NCBI GenBank assembly: GCA_015231755.1
Contig: JADGAZ010000003.1
Location: 124,001 to 188,000 of the forward strand
Direction: 5' to 3'
Origin: Magnetococcales bacterium
Lineage (GTDB): Bacteria; Pseudomonadota; Magnetococcia; Magnetococcales; Magnetaquicoccaceae
DNA length: 64,000 nt
Shown here: positions 50,342-57,857 of the stretch, one piece after another
Layout of the letters: every line of letters begins with the position of its first letter
Numbering within the stretch: the first letter of the stretch is position 1
Program-made: the position numbers and the translations under genes
Notes under the pieces: model-generated
Told to the model about the DNA's origin: nothing
The model's database searches: none
Seen by the model: the letters and a program-made list of their open reading frames with translations, nothing else

Positions 50342-51298
50342 ATGTCCAAGGTCAGCATCGTCGTGCCCCTTTTCAATGAAGAGGAGATCCTGCACCGTTT
50401 TCACCAGGAACTGCTCCAGGCGCTCACCGATCCCGAATACCAATTCGAGGTGATCTACGTCAACGACGGCAGCCGGGATCAGACCAGCCGCATTCTCCAC
50501 GAACTGGCCCAGCAACCCCACACCGGGGTTGCGGTCGTGATCGCGGACTTCCGCAAAAATTATGGCCAAACCGCCGCATTGCAGGCCGGTTTCGACTTGG
50601 CCACCGGGGAAATCATCATCGCCATGGACGGGGACATGCAGCATCTCCCCTCCGAAATCCCCCTGTTCCTGAAAAAAATCGAGGAAGGCTACGATCTGGT
50701 CAGCGGCTGGCGCGCCAACCGCATCGACAATTTCTGGCTGCGTCGCCTCCCCTCCCTGATCGCCAACCGCATGATGGCCAAACTCTCCGGCGTCAAGCTG
50801 CACGATTTCGGCACCACCTTCAAAGCCTATCGGCGGGAACTGGTCCAGGAGATCAATCTCTACGGAGAGTTGCACCGCTTCATCCCGGTGCTGGCCGCCG
50901 AACGGGGAGCATCCATCTGTGAAATCCCCATCACCAATGTGGTCCGGGTCACCGGCCAGTCCAAATACGGCATCACCCGTACCTTCCGGGTGTTCTTCGA
51001 CGTGCTGACCCTGGCCTTTCTCAGCCGCTTCGGCACCCGGCCCATGCATGTGATGGGCTTGGCCGGCGCCACCTTTATGATCTCAAGCTTTACATTGATT
51101 CTTTATATCGTATTCGATTATCTGATCAATACCTCCGACATGCGGGGTACGCTGCAAATCGCCATCATGGTCTTCCTCTTCGGCAGCCAGTTGCTGGCCA
51201 CCGGACTGGTGCTGGAGCTGCTGGTGCGGGTGGGACACGAGGCCACGGGCAAAAAAATCTATACCATCCGCCACATCACCCGCTCCGAGCCCACCTGA
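50342..51298 (+). CDS. ArnC/GtrB-like polyprenyl-phosphate glycosyltransferase
   Basis: A 318-residue family 2 glycosyltransferase. N-terminal GT-A fold with IVVPLFNEEEIL, VNDGSRD and the metal motif MDGDMQHLPSEI, then the FGTTFKAYRRE segment seen in polyprenyl-phosphate glucosyl/mannosyl transferases, and two C-terminal membrane helices (about 230-255 and 265-290). Such enzymes place a sugar from a nucleotide donor onto undecaprenyl phosphate. ATG 50342 follows the YdjC gene by six bases with AAGGAG inside its end. The stop overlaps the next start (TGATG). Sugar identity unknown; a HexNAc is suggested by the deacetylase. Confidence 0.87.
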   Translation: MSKVSIVVPLFNEEEILHRFHQELLQALTDPEYQFEVIYVNDGSRDQTSRILHELAQQPHTGVAVVIADFRKNYGQTAALQAGFDLATGEIIIAMDGDMQHLPSEIPLFLKKIEEGYDLVSGWRANRIDNFWLRRLPSLIANRMMAKLSGVKLHDFGTTFKAYRRELVQEINLYGELHRFIPVLAAERGASICEIPITNVVRVTGQSKYGITRTFRVFFDVLTLAFLSRFGTRPMHVMGLAGATFMISSFTLILYIVFDYLINTSDMRGTLQIAIMVFLFGSQLLATGLVLELLVRVGHEATGKKIYTIRHITRSEPT

Positions 51299-53514
51299 TG
51301 CGCGTTCAACTGCTCCGGACTCTGCTCCTTCCCCCCACCCAAACCGATCCCCCTCCAGCCACCGGAGACCCAAAACTCCCCTGGCTGCTCTTCTGGCTCG
51401 GCTGGTCACTGCTGACCTCGGCCATCTACTGGATACTCGGTCCCCACTCCTATTTGCGCATCCAAGACAACGCGGATTTCAACATACCGTTGCGCATCAC
51501 CGCAGCCCGGGACATCCTGGATTACGGTCTGACCTTCTGGCAACCCAAATTCAGCAGCGGCATGCCCGCCCTGCTCCACCCCCAGGTGGACAGCTTTTTG
51601 ATCGATGGGCTGCCTTATCTGATGTTCCCGGCCTGGGCGGTCTACGGATTCGTCATGTGGCTGCAACGGTTTCTGGCGGGCTATTTCACCTTCCGGCTGT
51701 GCCGGGAGATCCTCAAGTTCGACACCACCGCCGCGCTCTTCTCCGGAATGGCCTTTTCGCTTTATTTCTGGAACGTCCAGGACGCGAAACTGGTGGAAGC
51801 GTTGGGTCTGCCCGCCGTGGCCCTGACCTTTTTGTGGTTCGAGGGCATCCTGGCCCTGCCCGCCAAACGGGGAATGTTGCTGGCCCTGCTGCTGGGACTG
51901 CTCACCGGACTGGTGGCCCAATCGGTCATCTATACCTTTTTCGTCATGATGGGACTGCCGTTTTGGTTCCTGATCGTGCGGGAGACCCGGCTCTCCCAGG
52001 GCTGGAGCCGATTCGTCTCCTTCGGACTGGGCATCACCCTCGCCGAAGCCCCGCAACTGCTGGCCTTGATGACCTACAGCCCCTCCACCACCCGTGGCCA
52101 GACGACGCTGTTTGAAATCCCCATACCCAGCCTCGCCGACATGACCCACCACGTCTGGACCATTCTGGGTTGGGCGACCCTGCCGCAAAACGGCCTGTAT
52201 TGGGGACTGTTCATCCTGGGGATGGTGGTGGCCCGGGGAGAAAAAAAATGGGCCTGGCGTCTGCTGGCCATCTCCTTGCTGTGCGGCATCGGCTCGGAGA
52301 TCGGACACTGGATCCAGTCCAGTCTGCCGCGCTTCATTCCCCCGTCACGGGGCAATTTATTGGACTTCAATCAATTTTTCATCTTTCTGGGACCGCTGCT
52401 GGGGGGAGCCGGGCTGCATCTGGCCCGCCGTCAGGCTCATGCCTGCGCCAAACCGGTCCGAACCCTGATCATCCTGGCCACGGGAATCGCCCTGCTAATG
52501 CCCCTTGTCGGCTGGAAGGAAATTACCCGCAAACTGCTGCACCGCCTCTCCACGGACAATTACGCCGTCCACTTTGAAAACCCGGTGATGCAGCGCCTGG
52601 GAGCCCTCAGCCGCCAGGAAACCACCCCGTTCCGGGTGGCGAGCGTCGGCACCTGGGCTCCCACCGTGGCATCCGCCTCCGGGGGACGAATCTATCCCGC
52701 GGTGGCCAACGCCTATGGCCTGGAAAGCGTGGATGGTTATTTCCGCCTGCACTCCGCCCGTTATCACCGTTTCTGGAGGCGTATCGTCGCCAAGAGTCTC
52801 GCCGTCTATCCGACCCTGCAAGACCGCACCATCAAATGGTATTATCTGTTCAAACAACCGGAAGAGCGGTTCGCCTCCCGGGCGCCGCTGGTGCTGGAAG
52901 ATTGGTTCAATCCGGAGTTGCTCTCTTTGGCCAATGCCCGTTTTCTGATCTCCCAATGGCCCCTGCGCCATCCGGCCCTGACCCTGTGGCACGAACCCAA
53001 AGCGGAACTGGCCGCCGGCAGAGCTTGGGAAGCCCTACGCCTGAGAGAAAAAATCTGGCGCGCCATGAAAGGCGATATGCCCGACAACGCCTTGTATGTC
53101 TATGAAAATCAATCCGTGGTGCCGCGGCTGTTCCTGCCTGCGTCCATCAGGATTTTCGATGGTCAAGAGGCGCTTCTGGACGCCATGGCGCAAACCGGCG
53201 CCAAGGATCTGGCCCAGACCGCCTTTCTGGAAGCCAACGACTTTCCCCAATGGACCCAAACCCCGCCACGGCTGACCCCAGGGGAAGCCACTTTCACCCG
53301 CTACACCCCGGATCACCTGGAAGTGACCACCCGCAGCACCGGTTCATCGATGCTGGTTTTGACCAACGCCTTCGATCCGTATTGGCGGGTCACGGTCAAT
53401 GGCACGCCCGGCACCATCCTGCCGGTGGATCACGCTTTTCAAGGAATCGTGCTGCCAGCCGGGGAGAATCGTCTGGTCTTGGATTATTACCCCCCCTATC
53501 GGCTCACACGATAA
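51298..53514 (+). CDS. YfhO-like GT-C membrane glycosyltransferase
   Basis: A 738-residue membrane protein with about 12 helices in the first 420 residues and a large extracytoplasmic C-terminal domain. Acidic residues in the first loop (QDNADF, about 53-58) are placed like the catalytic Asp of GT-C enzymes. The end segment (DPYWRVTVNG ... FQGIVLPAGEN) is the YfhO hallmark. In Bacillus, YfhO works with the GT2 CsbB to decorate lipoteichoic acid. Here it would transfer a lipid-linked sugar to an envelope acceptor in a Gram-negative. Start overlaps the glycosyltransferase stop. Confidence 0.75.
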   Translation: MRVQLLRTLLLPPTQTDPPPATGDPKLPWLLFWLGWSLLTSAIYWILGPHSYLRIQDNADFNIPLRITAARDILDYGLTFWQPKFSSGMPALLHPQVDSFLIDGLPYLMFPAWAVYGFVMWLQRFLAGYFTFRLCREILKFDTTAALFSGMAFSLYFWNVQDAKLVEALGLPAVALTFLWFEGILALPAKRGMLLALLLGLLTGLVAQSVIYTFFVMMGLPFWFLIVRETRLSQGWSRFVSFGLGITLAEAPQLLALMTYSPSTTRGQTTLFEIPIPSLADMTHHVWTILGWATLPQNGLYWGLFILGMVVARGEKKWAWRLLAISLLCGIGSEIGHWIQSSLPRFIPPSRGNLLDFNQFFIFLGPLLGGAGLHLARRQAHACAKPVRTLIILATGIALLMPLVGWKEITRKLLHRLSTDNYAVHFENPVMQRLGALSRQETTPFRVASVGTWAPTVASASGGRIYPAVANAYGLESVDGYFRLHSARYHRFWRRIVAKSLAVYPTLQDRTIKWYYLFKQPEERFASRAPLVLEDWFNPELLSLANARFLISQWPLRHPALTLWHEPKAELAAGRAWEALRLREKIWRAMKGDMPDNALYVYENQSVVPRLFLPASIRIFDGQEALLDAMAQTGAKDLAQTAFLEANDFPQWTQTPPRLTPGEATFTRYTPDHLEVTTRSTGSSMLVLTNAFDPYWRVTVNGTPGTILPVDHAFQGIVLPAGENRLVLDYYPPYRLTR

Positions 53515-53519
53515 AAAAA

Positions 53520-53544
53520 GGCCGGGGAATCAACCTCCCCGGCC
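53520..53544 (-). terminator. terminator of rubrerythrin-like gene
   Basis: A 9 bp GGCCGGGGA/TCCCCGGCC stem with a 7-base loop, followed on the minus strand by seven Ts. It also ends, without T-run, the converging YfhO-like transcript. Confidence 0.8.
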
Positions 53545-53598
53545 CCACACGATCATTCGGCCCCCCCAACCCGAATCCGGGTGGAACCGGTTTACGGA

Positions 53599-54081
53599 TC
53601 ACAAACCCGGACGATCCTCTTCCTCCATATCCAAAGAGCGCAGATGTTTGGTCAACGCCGAGGCGTGAATGTTTTCCTGCCGGACCAGATCCAGACAATA
53701 GGCCTTCACGTCCATATCCACGATCTCATCCGCCAGTTTGGCATAGGTCTGACCAGCCTTGGTTTCCAGATCGATGGCCAAACGCAACACGGTCCGGGCA
53801 TCGCCGTTCTCGATGATCGCCAACTCCTCGGCGGTCATGACCGGTCCGGAGGAACGTTCCAGCTCCTTGAGATAGGCCGGCAGATCCATATCCTGACCAC
53901 AGGTGGAATCTTTCAATTTCGCGACGAACGTGTCGGCATGATTGTCTTCCATGCCACCCAGTTCCAAAAACAGCATTCTGGATTCATCGTCCTTCGTCAT
54001 TTCCGCCGCCTTGGCGAAAAAGGCAGAGGCGTGGATTTCGTTCCGTAAAGCCTGCTTGATAAGATCGGTAACTGTTTCCAT
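53599..54081 (-). CDS. rubrerythrin-like ferritin-fold protein
   Basis: A 160-residue four-helix protein with the di-iron pattern of rubrerythrin and related ferritin-like proteins: NEIHAS (Glu15, His17), GMEDNH (Glu45, His48), DLETKAG (Glu about 105) and QENIHAS (Glu about 135, His138). It lacks the C-terminal rubredoxin domain of true rubrerythrin. A role in peroxide removal or iron handling is likely from the family, but not certain. ATG 54081 has AAGGAG at 7 bases. It is divergent from the radical SAM gene and followed by a strong terminator. Confidence 0.85.
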   Translation of the reverse strand: METVTDLIKQALRNEIHASAFFAKAAEMTKDDESRMLFLELGGMEDNHADTFVAKLKDSTCGQDMDLPAYLKELERSSGPVMTAEELAIIENGDARTVLRLAIDLETKAGQTYAKLADEIVDMDVKAYCLDLVRQENIHASALTKHLRSLDMEEEDRPGL

Positions 54082-54235
54082 ACTTCACTCCTTGACCAAA
54101 GGGATCCGCTGAGGGCTCCAGCGGGCAAACGCCCGACAAGATTGATCGCTATTAAGGCACAGATCCGATATGAATTCAATGTTTGGTTCGGTATGATGGT
54201 TTTGAATCCACCCCGAATCCCCAAGGAAAAAACCG

Positions 54236-55303
54236 ATGCCCGAAACCCGATTCTGGCGTACCCTCGACAACAGCAAGATCGTTTGTGAACTTTGTCCCCG
54301 TCACTGCGCGTTGAGCGAGGGACAACGGGGATTTTGTTTCGTGCGCGCCCGGGAGCAGGATCGACTGGTGTTGACCACCTATGGCCGCTCCAGCGGCTTT
54401 TGCGTGGATCCCATCGAAAAAAAACCGCTCTACCATTTTCATCCCGGTTCACCGGTGCTGTCCTTCGGCACGGCGGGATGCAATCTGGCTTGCAAATTTT
54501 GTCAGAACTGGGACATCAGCAAATCCCGCCAGATGGAGCGCCTCGCGGAGTTCGCCTCTCCCGAAGCCATTGCCCGTGCCGCTGTCCGCACCGGCTGCCG
54601 CAGTGTGGCCTACACCTACAACGATCCGGTGATTTTCGCCGAATACGCGGTGGACACGGCCATCGCCTGTCGGGAACAGGGGGTGGCCTCGGTGGCGGTG
54701 ACCGCCGGATACATGGAACCGGAACCCGCCGCTTGGTTTTTTTCCCACATGGACGCGGCCAATGTGGATCTGAAAGCCTTTTCCGAAGATTTTTATCACA
54801 AGCTGACCGGAGGCCATCTGCAACCCGTGCTGGACCTGTTGAAATATCTGGCCTGCGAAACCGAAGTCTGGGTGGAGTTGACCACGTTGTTGATTCCCGG
54901 CTGCAACGATTCCGACCCCGAACTGGACGCCCTGACCCGCTGGGTGGCCAAAGAAATGGGATCCGATGTACCCATCCATTTCAGCGCCTTTCATCCGGAC
55001 TGGCAGATGCGGGAACTGCCCCGCACGCCGCTGACGACCCTGGTGCGGGCGCGCCACATCGCCATGGCCAACGGACTGCGTTATGTCTACCTGGGCAATG
55101 TGCAGGACCGACGCGGGGGCAGCACCTGGTGTCCCGGATGCGGCCAACTGCTGATCGAACGCCTCGGATATACCCTGGGGAATTGGGGATTGACCGATGA
55201 TGGCCACTGTCGCCAGTGCGGCATGCGGATTCCCGGTCGGCTGTCGGGGGGCCCCGGTCAATGGGGCGCCCGCCGGGAGCCGATCCGGATCGGCAATCCG
55301 TAA
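54236..55303 (+). CDS. amrS: AmmeMemoRadiSam system radical SAM enzyme
   Basis: A 355-residue radical SAM protein of the AmrS family, predicted to act with AMMECR1 and MEMO1 domain proteins. The cluster-binding CNLACKFC is near residues 82-89, flanked by FGTAGCNL and QNWDISK; an extra N-terminal CELCPRHC (about 17-24) and C-terminal CPGCGQ ... CRQCG pairs are typical. TYNDPVIF and VDLKAF are barrel motifs. ATG 54236 follows AAGGAAAAA. Neither AMMECR1 nor MEMO genes are adjacent; the next gene is yjbQ-like. The reaction is still unknown for the family. Confidence 0.92.
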   Translation: MPETRFWRTLDNSKIVCELCPRHCALSEGQRGFCFVRAREQDRLVLTTYGRSSGFCVDPIEKKPLYHFHPGSPVLSFGTAGCNLACKFCQNWDISKSRQMERLAEFASPEAIARAAVRTGCRSVAYTYNDPVIFAEYAVDTAIACREQGVASVAVTAGYMEPEPAAWFFSHMDAANVDLKAFSEDFYHKLTGGHLQPVLDLLKYLACETEVWVELTTLLIPGCNDSDPELDALTRWVAKEMGSDVPIHFSAFHPDWQMRELPRTPLTTLVRARHIAMANGLRYVYLGNVQDRRGGSTWCPGCGQLLIERLGYTLGNWGLTDDGHCRQCGMRIPGRLSGGPGQWGARREPIRIGNP

Positions 55304-55369
55304 ACCGGCATTCCGGCTCCCCTCCACACCTCACCGTTAATTGCCATCGATACCGGATCTACAAACACC

Positions 55370-55789
55370 ATGCGCCAAACACACACCACCTTCACCCTGC
55401 GCACCCGGGGTCAGGGGCTGTACGAATTTACCTCGGAAGTCACCCGCTGGTTGCAGGCCGAACGGGCCAACGCGGGAGTGCTGACCCTTTTTTGTCGTCA
55501 TACCTCCGCGGGTCTCACCATCCAGGAAAACGCCGACCCGGACGTGCTCCACGACCTGACCGCCTTTTTCAACCGCTTGGTTCCGGAAGGCGCCTCCTGG
55601 TTCCGCCACACCGACGAAGGCCCCGACGACATGCCCGCCCACATCCGCGCCACCCTCTCCGGCGTCTCCCTCTCCATCCCGGTCCAGCAGGGACGGCTGG
55701 TGCTGGGCACCTGGCAGGGGATTTTTTTGTTCGAGCATCGGCAGATGCCCCATCACAGGCAGGTGGCGGGGTGTTTTGTGGGGGAATAA
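55370..55789 (+). CDS. YjbQ/UPF0047 family protein
   Basis: A 139-residue UPF0047 (YjbQ) protein, a beta-alpha fold family. LTLFCRHTSAGLTIQENADPDV and the C-terminal LGTWQGIFLFEHR are diagnostic, including His38-like and Glu residues that make the proposed metal/thiamine-phosphate site; members have weak thiamine phosphate synthase activity. Length is standard. ATG 55370 lacks a strong ribosome site. It follows amrS by 66 bases and may be cotranscribed. It is the last high-GC gene before the AT-rich island. Confidence 0.87.
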   Translation: MRQTHTTFTLRTRGQGLYEFTSEVTRWLQAERANAGVLTLFCRHTSAGLTIQENADPDVLHDLTAFFNRLVPEGASWFRHTDEGPDDMPAHIRATLSGVSLSIPVQQGRLVLGTWQGIFLFEHRQMPHHRQVAGCFVGE

Positions 55790-55912
55790 ATCAAAGCTAC
55801 AACATCAATCCAATCGAATAATTATTATCAAGATTAACAACAAATTAATCCAATTCAAAAGTATTTTATTGTTATTTTTAAAATTTAAGTTATTTTTGTT
55901 AGACTTTCATAA

Positions 55913-55941
55913 TTGACTTCAGATTTCAATTCAGCTAGCAT
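55913..55941 (+). promoter_or_regulatory. promoter of island gene
   Basis: TTGACT (55913-55918), 17 bp spacer, TAGCAT (55936-55941), about 60 bases upstream of the start codon. AT-rich surroundings raise the chance of coincidence. Confidence 0.4.
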
Positions 55942-56003
55942 CTTATCAATCATCATAATAATGATCAAACCAAACCCTAATGCAAACATAAGGTCAAATC
56001 ATC

Positions 56004-57038
56004 ATGAGCAACAATACAAACCATTGCGAAGCTGAAGAAAAGATTAACGGGATTGCTCTTTCTCTAAACAAATCAATTAATCTAGGATTTGTCAATAAAA
56101 TTTTATCACCTAGATCCGATCATGAAAAACTGTCAAGAGATGTTTATAAAAGATTGATGTACAGATACGCCATACTTCGATCTTCAGTTTGTTTGGAGCA
56201 GAAGATTCTTGCTGATTCAGCTGAGATACAAACAGCACAAACAGCACCAACGACACCAACAGCACCAACGACACCAACAGCACCAACGACACCAACAGCA
56301 CCAACAGCACCAACAGCACCAACAGCACCAACAGCACCAACAGCACCAACAGCACCAACACAAGGAAATATTAATTACAACAAACAATACGAGAACTCAT
56401 TGGCTTATAGACTCGCGGTAACAGACCTATTTGTTGAGAAAGCTTTAGCCTATCTAGAAGAACACGCAACAAAGTATGAAAAAGAAGGAAGAGGATCATT
56501 CAGAATCTCAGTGATAATTGTATTTTTCGGGGTACTTCTATCACTTTTCCAATCATACATTCCATATTGCTCCCCTACAAATAGCTGCCTCTTCGACATC
56601 AAATATACAGAACCAAAAGATGTATTATTATTACTTTCAGGATTCTCAAGATCATTCACTTTATATGGAATGATTGTTTTGCTCGCAGTACTCAACAGAA
56701 GATATGGAAGAGCCATGCTTGACCAAGCAGAAAGGCTCTTTGAGAGACGACATGCTCTACGGCAAGGAAGACTGTTTATCCATTTAAACCATCAAGAAAT
56801 CTCAATTGAACATCTTGAAAAAGCCTTCAATTGGAACGTTTCCGGATCAAATGCATTCAGCAACATACCTACAGATGAATCCGCTCCGTGGGGTTCATTA
56901 CTCAAAGAATATCCGAAAGCTTTTGCTGAATTGATAAAGACGGGGATTCAATTAAAAAATCAAGCAACCAATTCAAAAACGTCTTCTCAATCAAGCAACA
57001 CGCAAACACCCCCTCCACAAACAAACAGTTCACAATAA
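56004..57038 (+). CDS. two-TM protein with Thr-Pro-Ala repeat, unknown
   Basis: A 344-residue protein. Residues 1-75 are polar and helical, 76-120 are a TAP/TTP tandem repeat forming a flexible linker, about 165-190 and 208-232 are two membrane helices, and the C-terminal 110 residues are cytoplasmic. After the second helix comes an ordered segment with AERLFERRHALRQGRLFIHL and EHLEKAFNWN, which looks like a conserved functional part. Two-TM plus soluble flanks resembles SLATT-type membrane effectors, but I cannot confirm family. AAGG precedes ATG 56004. Alien base composition indicates horizontal origin. Confidence 0.7.
   Translation: MSNNTNHCEAEEKINGIALSLNKSINLGFVNKILSPRSDHEKLSRDVYKRLMYRYAILRSSVCLEQKILADSAEIQTAQTAPTTPTAPTTPTAPTTPTAPTAPTAPTAPTAPTAPTAPTQGNINYNKQYENSLAYRLAVTDLFVEKALAYLEEHATKYEKEGRGSFRISVIIVFFGVLLSLFQSYIPYCSPTNSCLFDIKYTEPKDVLLLLSGFSRSFTLYGMIVLLAVLNRRYGRAMLDQAERLFERRHALRQGRLFIHLNHQEISIEHLEKAFNWNVSGSNAFSNIPTDESAPWGSLLKEYPKAFAELIKTGIQLKNQATNSKTSSQSSNTQTPPPQTNSSQ
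56231..56361 (+). repeat. 9-base tandem repeat (Thr-Ala-Pro codons)
   Basis: About 14 tandem 9-base units of the form ACAGCACCA, with ACGACACCA variants in the first half. It encodes a T-A-P/T-T-P linker. Unit number is likely to vary. Confidence 0.9.
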
Positions 57039-57121
57039 CAAAGATAATTTCGTAAAACTGAAAACGAACACAAACAATCAACATAACAGAATGCATCACA
57101 CCAACAAAAACAAGATAAAAT

Positions 57122-57155
57122 AGGCAGGTTGCCGACGACAGCCGTCAACCTGCCT
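57122..57155. terminator. hairpin terminator at the island's right edge
   Basis: A perfect 10 bp stem (57122-57131 with 57146-57155). On the minus strand it is followed by TATTTTATCTTGTTTTTG, suited to end the DUF296 gene; it also lies 84 bases after the island gene on the plus strand. Confidence 0.7.
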
Positions 57156-57196
57156 GTCAAAACTTAAGACATGGTTAAAACAGCCTAATTTTCCCC

Positions 57197-57625
57197 TCAC
57201 CCCTCCTCCCCCCACAACGGCAACCCGGTCTCCTCATCCCATCCCCGGTGCAACTGTGTACCGGTAAACCCCTGAATCACCACCTCGGCGGCGAACACCT
57301 CGGTGCCGGGGGCCAGGTGTCCGCCGAAGGCGCGGCCCTCGTGATCGGCCAAGGTGATGTGGACATGGACAAACGGCTCTCCCTCCTTCATGGAGACATT
57401 GCCCACCAGTTGCACAATCTCCAAAGGCTGCGCGAAGTCGATAAAATCGTACTCCCGGCGGGTCTGATCGTAAAACCCGAGCCGGGCTTTTTTCACCGCG
57501 CCCAACCCCTCGATGCGTCCCAATCGGATGCCCTGTTCGCGACAGATCCGGTTCAGTGCCTCCAAAAGGTCGCACCCGTGGGGAAGGCGTCCCATCCAGA
57601 CTTCACCCGGCATAACGGTTTTCAT
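57197..57625 (-). CDS. PPC/DUF296-domain protein
   Basis: A 142-residue single-domain PPC (plants and prokaryotes conserved, DUF296) protein. Key segments are LNRICREQGIRLGRIEGLGAV, GEPFVHVHITLADHEGRAFGGHL with the conserved HxH and GGHL, and EVVIQGF. Bacterial members form trimers, and their biochemical role is unknown. The ATG at 57625 has AAGGA upstream; an in-frame ATG at 57640 and a long upstream frame are less likely. Divergent from gltB. Confidence 0.82.
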   Translation of the reverse strand: MKTVMPGEVWMGRLPHGCDLLEALNRICREQGIRLGRIEGLGAVKKARLGFYDQTRREYDFIDFAQPLEIVQLVGNVSMKEGEPFVHVHITLADHEGRAFGGHLAPGTEVFAAEVVIQGFTGTQLHRGWDEETGLPLWGEEG

Positions 57626-57744
57626 GTTTTTTTCCTTCATCTGGACCAGTGATTTTCCATCAATCACGAACCAGCCTATCATCTTTGCGTGATGAGGAAC
57701 ATACCCAGCCGCATCAGGATCTGGTTTTTGGCATGAACGCGCGG

Positions 57745-57774
57745 TTGACGGATGCCGGATCCATTTGCTACCCT
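57745..57774 (+). promoter_or_regulatory. promoter of gltBD
   Basis: TTGACG (57745-57750), 18 bp, TACCCT (57769-57774) preceded by TGC, an extended -10. The start codon of gltB is about 84 bases downstream, leaving room for regulator sites. Confidence 0.45.
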
Positions 57775-57857
57775 GACAGACGGATTCTTGTGAATCCCAA
57801 ACAAAGGATGGCGTTGGGTTGAAAAACCACGGTCTCGACACTCGTAAGGATACATGC

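Larger units (their letters stand above)
55790..57180. other. AT-rich island
   Basis: Composition shifts abruptly after the yjbQ stop at 55789: the next 1.4 kb is dominated by A and T, whereas flanking genes are strongly GC-rich. It contains one gene, a promoter, a Thr-Pro-Ala repeat and a terminator hairpin. No integrase, transposase, tRNA or flanking direct repeat was found, so the route of entry is unknown. Codon choice (AAA, ATT, TTA) is also alien to the neighbours. Confidence 0.85.

Noticed and set aside
53520-53544. tRNA-like hairpin
   Set aside because: Single stem with adjacent T-run is a terminator; no cloverleaf or CCA context. No tRNA was found elsewhere.
56110-56361. Leu/Val repeat frame on the minus strand of the AT-rich island
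   Set aside because: Mirror of the Thr-Ala-Pro repeat; no ribosome site and the plus-strand protein is better supported.
56231-56361. Possible CRISPR array
   Set aside because: Units are contiguous 9-mers without spacers and encode a protein linker.
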